From Salvator merianae (lineage: Eukaryota; Chordata; Lepidosauria; Squamata; Teiidae), in assembly GCA_003586115.2 (NCBI GenBank), contig QVOM02000074.1, forward strand, positions 4,118,521 to 4,182,520: a stretch of 64,000 bases of DNA, given 5' to 3'. Made by a program: the position numbers and the translations under genes. Of the stretch, positions 1 to 12,500 are shown piece after piece. Numbering within the stretch: the stretch's first letter is position 1; every line of letters starts with the position of its first letter. The notes under the pieces are model-generated. The model was not told the DNA's origin and made no database searches. It saw nothing but the letters and a program-made list of their open reading frames with translations.

Positions 1-253
1 AAGTGTTTCAAATAGGTTCTCTGAGTGGTTTGGAAAATTCGTCTGCTACAGGATGCTGCTGCACAAGTGCTAAAAGGGACAATTCAGTTAGGTTCATGTC
101 CTGGTGATTGGACAGAGACATGTTTTTTTCTTGACAACAGTGCAGAAGTGTACTGCCCTTGCCTTCTTGCAAAATGTTTTTTGACTTCCTAGTCTAGTCT
201 GGTATTTTCAGCTAGTATCCCATCAAAATACTAAAAAGCTTTTGAGCACAGAC
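1..253. other. Unassigned sequence
   Basis: No repeat family or coding signal is recognised here. It ends at the 3-bp target duplication of the adjoining DNA transposon. Confidence 0.5.
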
Positions 254-256
254 AAG

Positions 257-793
257 GGGCCTTTTCGTACTGAGCTCCGTAGTCCGTTCCCAGTAGTTGG
301 CTTCGGACCGGAGGGGTTGGAGAACGCTGGCTGCCCTCCGCACTCCCAGCCAGAGGAACAGACCCGAAGCCGACCAGCAGAGGGAACAGTGCGAATGGCA
401 GCCGCTAGTTCTGTACCACACTCCGTACCATCGAGCTCCACTTCGTACCCAGAGGGCTCCTTACGGAGCTGACTTCGTAACGGCAGCTAGGCTGCCATGC
501 CCAAAGGGCTATCCCGGGGTACGAAACTTCGGACCACGCATGCGCAGCTGCACCAGCCACGCCCGGCCGCCATTGCAAACGCGGACGGGAGTGCGAAAAC
601 ACCGTGCCCAATCTTCCGTCCATCGTGCAGGTCGGAATGAAGACAAGCTGTTACTTGTCCAGCCTTACCCAGGATCAGGTACGAATTGGGTATGAAGTGG
701 TTTGGATCGGGTGAGGCGTGCGCCCGCGGCGGTGCGAAAGCTCCATTCCAGCGAATGGACAAGAACGTTCCACCGCCGTAGTGTGAAAAGACC
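257..793 (-). mobile_element. Non-autonomous DNA transposon, family B copy 1
   Basis: The ends are inverted repeats: the left end reads GGGCCTTTTCGTACTGAGC and the right end, reverse-complemented, reads GGGTCTTTTCACACTACGGC. The 3 bases AAG flank both sides (254-256 and 794-796), as expected of a 3-bp target duplication. The interior is rich in CpG and matches, in inverted orientation, the copies at 53848-54406 and 63750-64000. It has no coding capacity. The terminal motif and 3-bp duplication suggest a PIF/Harbinger-like MITE; this class is an inference because no transposase is present. Confidence 0.75.
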
Positions 794-796
794 CAA

Positions 797-1855
797 GGAC
801 CACATCTCTATTATGTAGCAAATACACATTTCCTGAACCCTCAGAGCAGCCAGTCTCCATTTCTTCTCCCACTGAAACTTCTGAGGCAGTCACTAGTACC
901 TAGGGGCCCTGGGAAATATTAGTACACAAGTTAGCAATTCTCACACCCTGATGTGGCTTGTTGCCTTGCTTCAGCTTGTTGATATGGACCACAGAGACTC
1001 AAAGGGCTGCTCTGTGTATGTGTGTAAGTGACTAAGGCCAAAGTTGTCCTCTATGCACAGGTGCAGACACTTCTGCAATGGGGCCAGAGAAGTACATTGG
1101 CTGGCCATTTGGAGATTACAGCAAGACCACTCTTAGGCACCTTCAGCTACATACATGGAGCCACAGCCAAGATCCCTGTGGGATAGTCCAGAGGGTGAGT
1201 AAGAAAGCTCATAAGGATTTGAGAACCGGTTATTGAGAAAACACTACTTTTTGAGATCAGGGAGTGGGACCTACTTACTGTCCCCCTCTCCCAGTTTGGT
1301 GCAGAGTATGGCTACACGGAAGAGAGATTTTCCTGGGTGCTGCTCCATTTCTGAGACTCAAAATATTCAGTCTACTTTAGGTAACCACATCTCACACAAA
1401 TGTTTAATAAAACCATTGAACAAGCCATGCACGAGCAGGTGGGGGCACAACGCAACAAAAAAAATTACCAATGAACAGTTGCTCAAAAGATAACACGCCA
1501 AAGATGTACATAAAATTTACAAATGCTAATTGAATAATAAATACTACAGTTTGAAGGAAGAAAAGGTTTTAGTGGTAGCTGACCCATGGATCACATAATG
1601 AAGTACTTGCTGTCTACATAGCAAGTGTTAAAACAAGTCAGTTTCTTGGCCTCGTTTTAACTTCACTTGAACTGGACAGCTGCTAAGCACAGGATGCCTT
1701 CCAGCATAAGGCTGTTATGCTTCAAAATGGAGTGGTTCTCTACTGGCCAAAATGGAGTGGTTCTCTAAGCTGAGCCTGCGTGATTTAGATTATTGGTCCT
1801 GTTGAAATGTTATCCCATGCATTTCCTACTGAGAATGACAGGTAACCATGTTGGA
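797..1855. other. Unassigned sequence with a small duplication
   Basis: No gene or known repeat is recognised. Positions 1724-1766 hold two copies of a 19-base segment (CAAAATGGAGTGGTTCTCT) in direct tandem. Confidence 0.4.
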
Positions 1856-1857
1856 TA

Positions 1858-2063
1858 CTAAGAACATAAGAAGAGCCCTGCTGGATCAGGCCACTGTCCA
1901 GCATGCTGTTTCACACAGTGGCTCACAAATTGCTTCTGAGCATTCTCACGCAGAAGATAAAACAAAACCTTCATCTGCTCATGACTCCCCACAAATGGCT
2001 TTACAGACATCCTGCCTGTCTTTCCACCCTGGAGGTAGTACCTAGGCATCCATTCTTCATGTT
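1858..2063 (-). mobile_element. CR1-type LINE 3' fragment
   Basis: The plus strand shows the antisense signature common in reptile genomes: AAGAACATAAGAAGAGCC, then a 'ctgctggatcaggcc' stretch, then the sequence around 'cctggaggtagtacctaggc'. The same block recurs at 7600, 18150, 20771 and 56690. It corresponds to the end of a CR1-family LINE ORF2 plus short 3' tail. It is 5'-truncated and not coding. The assignment to CR1 rather than another chicken-repeat-like LINE is from memory of the family. Confidence 0.65.
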
Positions 2064-2069
2064 CAGTAC

Positions 2070-2165
2070 ATGAAGAGGAGTAATCAAAGTGGAGGAGTGG
2101 TCTTGCTCGGTGATAGAAAGAAGAAGGTTGCAGGTTTGATCCCACACATATCTCTGGAAGAAGGC
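2070..2165 (+). repeat. Possible diverged tRNA-derived SINE
   Basis: The segment has a box-A-like stretch (GGTCTTGCTCGGTGATAG) followed about 25 bases later by a box-B-like motif (GCAGGTTTGATCCC). That spacing fits the Pol III promoter of a tRNA-derived SINE head. Divergence is high and no clear tail or target duplication is seen. Confidence 0.4.
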
Positions 2166-2400
2166 AACGGAGAACTAATTCTGGATCTACCTAGATGTAG
2201 TCGTGGGAGTGTCTATGTGGTCAACTCGTACTCAATCACAGCCTTCAATAACATCCTCATATATTTTTAATAAGCTGTTGAAATTGTATCTATTTACCCA
2301 GGCCTTTAAAGGATGTTTTGTGTAGTTTGATGATATTTTTACTGTTGCCTTTGAAAGATAATTAAGGTATATACAATGTGAAATAAATATATCATTAATA

Positions 2401-2471
2401 TGCTCGCTTTAGCAGCACATATACTAAAATTGGATATTTATGATTAATCATGGAACTCGTCCAATTTTTTT
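2401..2471 (+). pseudogene. U6 snRNA pseudogene, truncated
   Basis: The first 34 bases (TGCTCGCTTTAGCAGCACAT onward) match the 5' end of vertebrate U6 spliceosomal RNA with only about two changes, at the CGG of the 5' stem-loop. After 'aaaattgga' the match weakens, recovers as GATTAATCATGG (U6: GATTAGCATGG), and ends in a T run. The central and 3' parts of U6, including most of the internal stem-loop, are missing, and no upstream snRNA promoter is seen. It is therefore a processed or truncated pseudogene, probably made by LINE machinery. Confidence 0.8.
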
Positions 2472-2474
2472 AGT

Positions 2475-5400
2475 AGTTCAGGCCACATGGATGGCCAATG
2501 TTATGCGATAAAAGGTGAGTGAAATTCATGGCCATAATCATGAAAATGAGGAAACTATCAGTAAATTGGAGGAAGTGACTGAAATGTCTCTGCTCTTAAT
2601 TGCATGTTTGTGTCTGCTATTATAATCTCCTTCTCCAATATGTTCATGTTTTGCATTATATCTCTTTGCCATGTTCTATTATTATTATTATTATTATTGA
2701 TTAGATGACCAATGTGGAATGCTTCAGGTAATGTCATGTCACGGTCAGGTATTTATCTGCTGAGATTAAGCAACTTTCTCATTTACAGGGGTGGCTAGAA
2801 TCATTATTTTCATGCCCATGAAGGACAACAGAATCTGAGGGATAAATACATGCTGTCAGGGAGTTTCTAGATCGTCCAAATGGTATTTCTTAGACACTTC
2901 CTTCACTCTATAGGTTTTTGGAAAAAACAGAGAAACTGGCAAAATTATTATAAATTTATCACTATTCTGCTGTCTTGAGGCCTGTTGATATACTATTTTG
3001 CTAGGAAGCTTGAAAACAATTAAGTGAGTTGGAAGGTGACTAGAACTCTAATGATGAAAATCTCAATTCAAATCCAAGTTAGAGCTCATTATGGTGGCAA
3101 AGGAACAATATTGTTCTGCCATCATCATTTATTTCTTTATTAAAAATATTTATGAAATACCTATTTTGGAACCACTACCGAACAGTTTATAATAAAAGTA
3201 ATTAAAAGAACATTTGCATTAATAAAACAAATCTAGCATCATTACAACCAATAATAAAAAATGGTAATAAATGGCCAGTGTCATGCCAGCAGAAGCCTCT
3301 GTTTTTATCTTGCATGAAAATTTGTAATTGCATGGCTTTATTTCTGTTTTGAACATGATGGAAGGCAAGGAACCCAAAGAAGGGGTGTGTGTCCAAGTCT
3401 GGGAATGTGTTCAGTCTGCACGCTGATTTTGCAGTAGTGCATTTTTATTTATTTTTTTCACCTCAGAGAAGTGATGGGGAAGTTCTTGATTTTGAACTGT
3501 AATATCTTAAAATATTTCCAAGTACTCTGGTGAAAAATGTTTCCAACTATAGCCTGGGATTTCTTTGAATGTACCATTTAAACTACCTTAATTCTGCTAT
3601 AATGAATTTGTTTCTTATTCAAATAATTCACCTCAAACATTTTTGTTTTCAAGAAAGGGTTTTCAGATACTTGTACTGCCAAGTTAACATGGTGTCTTTT
3701 TTTTTTATTTTTTGCAGTTTTTCTTATTAAATATATAAACACACTAAACCAGATTCATAGGACACTAGTTGGAAAATATCTGATTATAAGTTTTCCAATA
3801 AATACACATTTACTCCTCAATAATACCTAACTCGGTTTAAATTGCAAGTGGAACTACTATCCCAAGCATGTTAATTTTCTTCTATTCTGGCAAGTTACCT
3901 TTTCATTAAAAATACCTCAAGGAGTGTTTTTGCCTCCTTGACTAAACTATCCAGCCATTCCACCTTAAGCAGCTAGGGCTGTATGTGGAAAGCCTATGTC
4001 TACAGCGACCTTGCTATGATCTAAAGTGTTTTGTTTACTGTCAGTCACTCCCTGATCACTGTAGCCCAGAGTGAGTGAGTGAGTGAGTGAGGAGGAGGAG
4101 GAGGAGGTTGCCTGCTGTTGCAGCCCTGAAACACGGAAAGAAGAAAAATACTACACAGCCTGGTTGCAAAGTTCCTCAGATATTACAGCGCCATCCTCTT
4201 GCAATAGAGAGAGAGTGCACCTAAGGAAAAACTTTCTAGCTGAAACAAAATCTTTTAGCGATTAGTTGGATACTTCCTCCTGCAGTAGTATTTAGCTGCT
4301 TTTATTTAGTAGTTTATGGATTTTATGTTTTATATTTAGATTTATGTATGTGCTTTTAAAATCCTGCTTGAAGTCATAAACTCTTGGTGGAAACTGCCAG
4401 TGGTCAATTTCTGTCTTCCCCACCCCCACCCCCACCAGTCAAGCATTTGATGTGGGTATATTGCTCCCGCCCCATTCACCACTTTATACTTTATTTTTCT
4501 TGAAGAAAAAGATTAAAGATTAGCTGAAGGTGCTGTGTTTTAAAGTCAAGCATTTCTGCATTGCTGTGCAGCAATAGAAACCCAGTATAGGAAGTAGGGA
4601 ATCTGACCACCCTAGCGAAGATACTTCTGTGTTGTTCCCATTGAAAAGAATTTCTCTCACATCTAGGGTGAGCCTTCCCTTCTATATTTATTCTATATAT
4701 TCACGGTGCAGAAGGCAGAGTCATTTTTGCCTCACTAATCTTACCAATTCCTGATTCCATATCATAGTTATGGGAAACTTTTGCTTTACCATGATGCCCA
4801 AACTCAGGCAGACTTTGGTTACTATTAAATGCCATGGTACTCCCAAACCAGAATTAACATTTAGCCTTAGGAACCTTCCCAGGGGCATCCAGATATTTGG
4901 ATCCCCCCCATACCTTCATTGGGATACCCTAAAGTGCTCATATAGTTGCAGCCTCAAACTAACCGAATGAACTCTGAAACAAACAGGTCATATTGAAAGC
5001 AAGAAGGAAAAGGAGACAACAATTACATGCAAAGTGGAGAGACTACAGCAGCCCTGTTCAGTATTATGATTCTATGAATTTGTTGCTATTATGAATTTGC
5101 TATCAAGCAAATAATCTCAGATTTTTAAAAGAAATAGAATGACACACATTTTTAATGTTTACTCCCGTATGTCAAAATCACTTCCCAGGGCCCCAGATCA
5201 GGAATGCAGACAGGATCGGCTTAACTATGCTAGCAAGCCTTGATCGATAAAAGATCGCAAAGAGTACAGCTCTGCTCCAGCAACCTTTCCCGCCTGATTC
5301 CCATAATCCAATCCAGGCTCAAACCACAATGACTTTGAGTTTCCATTATCCTCTGGTAGTTCCCAGAACAGTGCTATTGGCACACATGGAATTCAGCAGC

Positions 5401-6490
5401 AACGAAGCGGAAAGGCAGCATCGGGAATGAAGGCCAAGAGAGAAGGCTGGGTGTGTGAAATTGACAAAGATGGCAGTTCAGTGGACAAATGGACACCATA
5501 GCATCTTGTGAAAGGCTGCCTCCACACAGGTGCCCTAGGATGCCTCCCCTGGCCAGTCTAGGAGCAGGGCATCCAAACTACTGAAGACACTTCAGGTGAT
5601 GTGTTTACATGTACCTGCCCCAGCTGGACCATCCCCAATGACCCAAGAGTTCACTGACCCTGCTCCAGTGACTGTATGAGAATAAGGCAGCAGCTAATTT
5701 GTCTCCTCTCTCCCACGTGAATACATGGGGAAGGGAGGGGGCAAATTAATGGCCTGATTTCAAACCAGGTCACCTTACTGAAGCACCAACTTACAAGGTC
5801 ATTTCTGGTCCTTCAAAGAGGACCGCAGCTGGAATCCTCACAACTCCAAGGAGGGGCTCCTCCTCAGCTGCATTCTTCAGAGGCCAGGAGCTTCAGGAAG
5901 GTGAATGCGGTTTGCTGCCACAGCTCGTGCCCCTGCCAAGGCTGCACTTGTGAAGGTTTATAATATTCCTCTCCTCAAATAATTAGAATGTTTCCTAACT
6001 ATTCCCTTTGGACTGTTCTTGTGCCAGAGACTCCGTATGAATGACCGTGTGTTTATTACAATTATTGGAGAGCATCCAGCATTACATATTTCTGTCATGC
6101 CAGTTAGGCCATATCTGCAGCCTAAAAGGACGGTGAGCTTACCTTTAAATTCCCATGCATGTGTCTAACTCATTGGAGAGGGCATTCAGAGCACTTCCTC
6201 CATCAACAGGAGAAAATAAGTTTCAATGCAACATCAACAGGCCTTCCCCATTGTTTGTCTAATGTTCAACACCATTACTGATAGCAGTAGCAGAGCAACA
6301 ATTCTATATATATATATGGGCATTGTGCTCCATGTTGTTTGGTTGACTTCCCTGCCATCCAAGTGTCCTAAGTGGGTGCCAAGACATGCACTCATTCCAA
6401 CATTGTAAGGTGCCTCAATTTCCCACTGCTGGCTGGGGCTGGACATCCTCGTAACATAACAGGAGGCCACCAAGTCAGAAGCAAGGAGTG
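2475..6490. other. Unassigned AT-rich sequence
   Basis: No gene is supported. Small features only: an ATT microsatellite near 2680-2699, a GAGT/GAG run at 4073-4106, and a C-rich run near 4420-4436. The stretch 5150-6000 is more balanced in base composition and less repeat-like than its surroundings. I could not identify it. Confidence 0.4.
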
Positions 6491-6668
6491 GTTGCAGTTA
6501 GCAGGTACAGAAAAAGATGCCCTTAACCAGGCAGATTATCTGTAAGAAGGTAAAACAGATCTTCAGCTGACTCATCAAAAGCTCTGAAAGGAAGTCCCAG
6601 TCAGTTTCCAGGTCAGACATAGTTGATTCCAGACATCTATAATGGGAGGGAGGGAGGGAGGGCCATTG

Positions 6669-6806
6669 CCATCTCTCCTCCTTGTTGAGTCCCTGGGTAT
6701 CTTCTCCTCCAGTTTCCGAAGGGCAAAAAAAAAATAGTAATTTTGCCATCTTTCCTTCTTGATGAGGCCCTGGGTGCCACCTTCTCCTGTTCCCAAAGGG
6801 CAAAAT
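6669..6806. repeat. Two-copy tandem repeat, about 76 bp unit
   Basis: The segments 6669-6728 and 6745-6806 are diverged direct copies. Each starts GCCATCT, passes through CCCTGGGT, and ends AAGGGCAAAA. A GGGA microsatellite (6645-6662) lies just upstream. No coding meaning is inferred. Confidence 0.7.
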
Positions 6807-7057
6807 AGGACTCTGCTGCCGTCTGACCATGGGCCAGAACAAAATTTAAACCTTCAGGTGCCACTAACTGCCCCAGACATTTGACCATATTGCTGACTGC
6901 AGTGGAGACAAGTCTTTGCTGGGTCTTCTTGTCTCACACCTGACTGAAAGAAGTCTGCTACCCCATGAACTCCAAGGCATGTTAACAACCCAGAAGGAGG
7001 GTGGAGAGCACTCAGAGAGCTATCCTATGAACCACGCAGGCAACATGCTGAGATTTA

Positions 7058-7568
7058 GGGCCTGTTCGCACTTACAACGGTATAAGAGTATAACTAGCAT
7101 GGTTGAGGCCGGTAGGGTTCGGGTACAGTCTTTGCACCTGTCAGTGCTGGAACACTCCGCAACCCGACCAGCGCTGGACGCAGTGCGAATGGGAGCATGC
7201 TAGTTCAGTAGCTGTGTTTGAACCCAGGGGGTCTGTGTTCAAACCTGTGTCCGAAAAGGCCACCAGGGTCCGGACCCCAAGGTCCAAACTGGGGTGAGAA
7301 CTGGCAGACTACACCTGCACGGCCCTGCCGGCCCCGCCCCGCCACCATTTTGAACTCGGAAATGGTGCAAATGTACCTTCCCTGATCCTCATCTGATCGT
7401 GCAGGTCGGGTTGGAGACTACAAATTAGTTGACCACAGCTGGTTGGATTCAGGTAAGCATCAGGTGCGCTTTGATAGATTTCGGGTCAGCTGGGGCTGTT
7501 CGCAAGTGCAGATCCTGCGTTCTAGCATGCGTCCTGAAACGTACCACTCACTAAATGCGAACAGGCCC
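7058..7568 (+). mobile_element. Non-autonomous DNA transposon, family C copy 1
   Basis: The left end is GGGCCTGTTCGCACTTACAA and the right end, reverse-complemented, begins GGGCCTGTTCGCATTTAG. A TTA trinucleotide flanks both sides (7055-7057 and 7569-7571), a clean 3-bp target duplication. The 511-bp interior is GC-rich with no usable reading frame. The first 14 terminal bases are shared with family B, so the two families probably used the same transposase. TTA duplications and GGGCC ends point to PIF/Harbinger, which is an inference. Confidence 0.8.
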
Positions 7569-7599
7569 TTAGAGCTGACTTTAGTGTAAACAAGTAAGG

Positions 7600-7875
7600 A
7601 TTCGATAAATTAAGAAAGGATTAGACAAATTCATGGAGGTCAGGTGTACCAATGGCTACTGGAATGGATGCCTAGGTACTTCCTCCAGATTGGAGAGACA
7701 GGCAAGATGCCTCTAAAGGCCATTTGCAGGGAGTTGAGAGCAGGTGAAGATTTTGCCTTTTGCTTGAGAATGCCCAGAAGCAGTTGGTGGACCACTATGT
7801 GAGACAGGACGCTGCACTAGATGGGTTGTGGCCTGATCCAGCAGAGATCCTCTTACATCCTTATATTCTAAGTAT
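7600..7875 (+). mobile_element. CR1-type LINE 3' fragment
   Basis: This is the sense orientation of the block seen antisense at 1858 and 20771. It contains 'aaattcatggaggtcaggtg', 'aatggctactggaatggatg' and 'gatgggttgtggcctgatcc', and ends in a short ATCCTTATATTC-type tail. It is 5'-truncated to the last part of the ORF and the 3' end. Confidence 0.65.
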
Positions 7876-7889
7876 TCGGAGCTGTTCAG

Positions 7890-8220
7890 TGGATTTAGAT
7901 GGGTACTGTTTGTTGGCCCTGCCTGAGTCTCTCTCCTGACTTCTGTCTCTGCCTACCACAAGGTAAAGACCACTTCATAAAGAGGTGCCTGAAAACTGCC
8001 AGAGGCTCTTCAGGGAGTATAGTTCTGTGTTCAAGATTTTTTTGTTTGGATTTTACATTTAAATCTATTGTATTCTATTTTATATATGATTATTTTATTT
8101 AATAATGTAATTGTATTTTGTTTAATAATCTCTTTGTATTTTGTTTGTTACTTGCTTGTAAACCATCTTGAGCATAACATGGAAAGATGGTATATACAAA
8201 TAAACAGGTAGTGGTGATTT
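7890..8220 (+). repeat. LINE/SINE 3' tail of the L2 type
   Basis: The end of this segment reads 'cttgtaaaccatcttgagc' followed by 'gatggtatatacaaataaac'. This resembles the tail shared by L2-type LINEs and their SINEs in reptiles, in which a 'gtaaaccgccctgag'-like motif precedes an ATAAAT run. The upstream part is too diverged to assign. Confidence 0.45.
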
Positions 8221-8354
8221 TTAGAGGTATTAACAAAAGGCATGCCATATTCACAGGTTCAGAAGGAGCTTTATCCACTGCCCTCACTTCAAAGATATAT
8301 GATTTACCAGGCATAAGAGGATTACTGGGAAAATTCTAACTATGAAGGCCATTT

Positions 8355-8942
8355 TGTTTACTTGTTCAGTCATGCCCAACTCTTCATGATACCATGGACC
8401 ACAGCACACCAGGCCCTTCTATCCTCCACTGTCTCCCAATGTTTGCCCAAGCTCATGTTTGTTGCTTCCATGACACTATCTATCCATTTTATCCTCTGCC
8501 ATCCCCTCCTAGTGAATCCTGTTTTCTCATTATGTGGCAGCAGTATTTGAGCTTCAGCTTCAGTATTCACCCTTCCAATGAAGAGTCAGGGTTGATTTCC
8601 TTTAGCATTGACTGATTTGATCTCCTTGCAGTCAAGAGACTCTCACGAGTCTTCTCCAGCACCACAGTTTAAAAGCATTGATTCTTCAGCGCTCAGCCAT
8701 CCTTATGGTTCACCTCTCACAGCCAAACATTACTACAGGGAAAAACCATAGCTTTGATGATATGGACCTTTGTCAGCAAGGTGATCTCTGCTTTTTAGTA
8801 TGCTGTCCAGGTTTGCCATAAAAGAAGCAAGCGTCTTTTAATTTCCTGTCTGCAGTTATCTTTGAGCCCAAGAAAATAAAATCTGTCACTGCTTCCATTA
8901 CTTCCCTCTCTATTTGCCAGGAAGTGATGGAACCGGATGCCG

Positions 8943-8976
<34 letters not shown>

Positions 8977-9560
8977 ATTATTATTATTATTATTATTATT
9001 TAATATTGAGCTTCAAGCCAGCTTTAGCACTATTTTCTTTCACTGTCATCAAGAGGCTCCTTAATTTTTCATCACTTTCTGCCATCAGATATCACCTGCG
9101 TATCTGAAATTGTTGATATTTCTCCCGGCCATCTTAATTCCAGCTTTTGATTCATCCAGCCTGGCCTTTCACATGATGTGTTCTGCATATAAGTTAAATG
9201 GAGTTACAATATGCAGCCTTGTTGTACTCCTTTCTTAATCTTGAATCAATCAGTTGTCCCATGTTTGGTTCTAACTGTTGCTGATTGACCTGCATACAGA
9301 TTTCTCAGGAGACAGGTAAGGTGATCGGGTACTCCCGTCTCTTTAAGAACTTAGCACAGTTTTTTGTGATCCACACAGTCAAAGGCTTTAGCATAGACAA
9401 TGAAGCAGAAGTAGATGTTTTTCTGGAACTTGCTTGCTTTCTCCATAATTCAGTGCATGTTGGCAATTTGATCTCTAGTTTCTCTGCCTCTTTGAAAACC
9501 AGCTTGGATTTCTGGTAGTTCGCCATCAAAGGCCAAAGGCCTGGAAACTTTCATGCTTGC
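8355..9560 (-). mobile_element. BovB (RTE clade) LINE, 3' portion
   Basis: Minus-strand translation shows BovB ORF2 landmarks in several frames. FPVVMFGCE lies near 8710-8740, RINAFKLWCWRRLVR near 8640-8690, and a block near 8360-8570 reads CHGSNKHELGQTLGDSGG. Further upstream a 74-residue frame (9529-9305) covers part of the reverse transcriptase region with the segment LPTCTELWRKQASSRKTSTS. BovB encodes an apurinic-type endonuclease plus reverse transcriptase; only the later RT and C-terminal parts remain. Frameshifts, stops and an embedded microsatellite make it inactive. BovB is known for patchy distribution among squamates and ruminants. Confidence 0.85.
8944..9001. repeat. (TTG)n(TTA)n microsatellite
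   Basis: A pure TTG run passes directly into a TTA run inside the BovB remnant, interrupting its coding sequence. Confidence 0.95.
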
Positions 9561-12500
9561 ATGTTATCTTCAGAAAACATACGTCTTTTGTTGAAAAGGC
9601 TCTATATCACTGCTGAAATTGCATGTTAAGATGTAGGGGGCTGATCAGGACCCAACGTGAAATTGTCTAGGAAGTCAGCCAACAGCCAAGTATTTTTTAT
9701 TACTAGGTTTCCCACCATGTAAGAAGCACTATCATATAAGAAGCACCTCTAATTTGACATGGAGAATTCTTTTTTAAAATAGGATGCAGCATGATTTTAG
9801 GAGTTTTTTGAGGGGAAGTGAGTCTCACGTTATGTAAATACTGTTTTTTCACAAAAGGTGAGTTTACATATGTGAGTTTACTGGCTGTGCTAATCCCAAA
9901 TCTTATATTATTTTGCTACAGGTTTTTCACACTAGAGTACAGAACTGATCCATATTTAAGAGAAAAGAAAAAGGAGGAAATAAATTATTATATGCTGAGA
10001 GCTCTGCAACTCTAACAAAGGACAAATCTTATTATAATACAATGAGCTTAAACAGTTGCCTACACCATGATCCTGGTAAACAAGTTTCTCAGAGGGTTAG
10101 ATTACATGAAATCAGGATGACTTGGCATTTGCTTTTCTAATGTGCTCCAACTGAAACCTTTCTGGGAAGGGTGGTTATTTTTTTGCCAGTGTTTTCTCAA
10201 GTATGATTCCTGAGGTTCCCAAATGATGACTCGTTCTAAAGCAAAGCCTATTTGGCACAAGGTAATATTTGTGAAAAGAACTGTGGCTTCTATTTAAGAG
10301 CCATTTGTTAAATAAAAATGCCTAATGCCATATTATTACTGTATTATGATTAAGATTTATTTATTGATTTGCAAATATTTCCAAAAGTGATTTACAATAC
10401 AAAAAATGTAAGCACCACATGTGTTTTGTTTTCTTAGAATGTTTGAAGCCTTTAGGGCATGCACTTAAAACAGAACTAATTTTGGAAAAGTTTGTTATGT
10501 TCCTCTTCATATATTAAAAGGGCAGAGATGTTATTTTATTTTAGCAAAGCAAATCTCTGAGCAAAAGGACTTGTAACATTAAAATCATGATGCGTCTTCA
10601 AAAATAACCGCATTAGTTTCTCAACTGTATACCAGTTATTTAGTTTTATTCTAGTTTAAATTCTGGCTGAGTAAACAAGGCTTAAGGGGATCTAGACTGC
10701 AAAATTTGCCTGCATGGGAACAGAGTGCAAACATCACTGTTCATACACGCAGCAGTGCAGCGAGTGTTTGATTCTGTTTTAACTCTAGCCCAAGATGCAT
10801 GTTCTAAAACCATCAAAAAATAGTTTCCACCTGTTTTGCTGGGGGAAACCAGTTCCCCTTCTCATTCTGTGCTCTTCCGTGAAGCAGAAATATTCTGCCA
10901 TGGCTGACATAGCCAGTGGATCCTGCTCTCTGTACCCTTTTACCCTGCAGAAACAATCATAATTCTAGGTCTTTTTCTGTGACTTGGGATGGCAATGCAT
11001 TTTGCATTATGACCCAACAATCTTCTCCTTTTTTAGCCAGCCTTAATGTTTGTGTTTTTAAAAATTCCCACAGATGTGTGTCTATGTGTGTATCCTCCCA
11101 AAGTCCTTAAGTCTTCCCACATATTTCAACAGAAGAGTGCTGAGACCTTGATTAATAAGGCAGTATATACAGTTTTAATAATCTAAACTACCAGCTGCTG
11201 CAGTTTTACCCATCTTCCTTCACATTTAAAAATCCACCCGTGTTTAATTCTCAGGCTTTAATTGAGGTACTTGGGGCTCGTAGGGGGTCACCATGTCCAT
11301 TTGTTTAGCCCAATCCATCACAAGTCACATTCTGCACAAATTAACTGCTTTATTCCTGGACCACAAGATATTACCACAGTAAGTGTTCACCTTGTTAAAA
11401 TGATTATTGCATCAGTTCCCTGAAGAAGAAGAGGATGTGACAACAAATTGATCTGAAAATAATAATAATAATAATAACAACAACAACAACAACAGTAAAT
11501 GGCTACTCAAACAGAGGAGCCCTGTCCACATGCAGATGCTTCTAAATAAATTGCATTTAAAAAATTGCAGAATGAGGGTCAGAACATGTAGGCTCTGTCA
11601 CACTTCACTTGGACTCAGCATTTACTGGAAACATCCCTTAAAAGACAGTTGGTGAAGAGGGAAAGTTGCCCAGGAGAAGAGGACCAGCAATATGAAACAG
11701 GAATGTGGCTTCACTGCAAAATAGTCCTCACCACAGCAGCATACTGCCAAGGACTATTCAAGTATGGTTCTTCTAAAATGTCAGCCTGTATGTAAAATGC
11801 TGTCAAAATACACCATGAGAGTTCAGAGTGCATGGATTAGCACAGACTTTCATTTGTATAGAATAGCGAATGCATGGATAAGGCCCATATCACTCTGAGC
11901 CAATTACATTGGGAGATGGAAGATGAAAATATTATCTTGCTAGTCCCCTTGGTGGTTTTCAGTGCCAACATAGTAATCTGTATTCAGAATGAAAGGGTAA
12001 AGATGAAATCAGATAGTGGTGAGGGGTTGTCCAAACTGAAGCCAAGTCACTTTCTGCCTCCTCCTTTCAAAGAAAAGGTCGTCCACTCATCTACTCACTT
12101 GCATACCAACCCTAAGGAATCCACAACTGCACAAGGCAGTCATGCTGAGGTCAGAAACACCCTCTACCCACATTTGCCTGGAGTTCATCAACATATCAAA
12201 ATACTGTATCTTTTGGATTCCAACTAAAAAAAGGGAGCCAACTTGAAGAAGGGACACATATGGAATGGGACTAGCCAACAAATGTACTATATTTTTATAT
12301 CCTCCTTCAGGCCTGAACCTTAACAAATATAATAGTTATGGACGATATTCAAAAGGTGCTGAAGAATTAGTACCAATTAGCTCTCCAGTAAGTTGGAAAT
12401 GGGGACACCAAGGTCCTCCAGATACACATTTCAAGGTCCTCCAGATACACATTTCCACAGTTGTTTGTACAAGCATGTGCATAAGCCAAATACCAACTGT

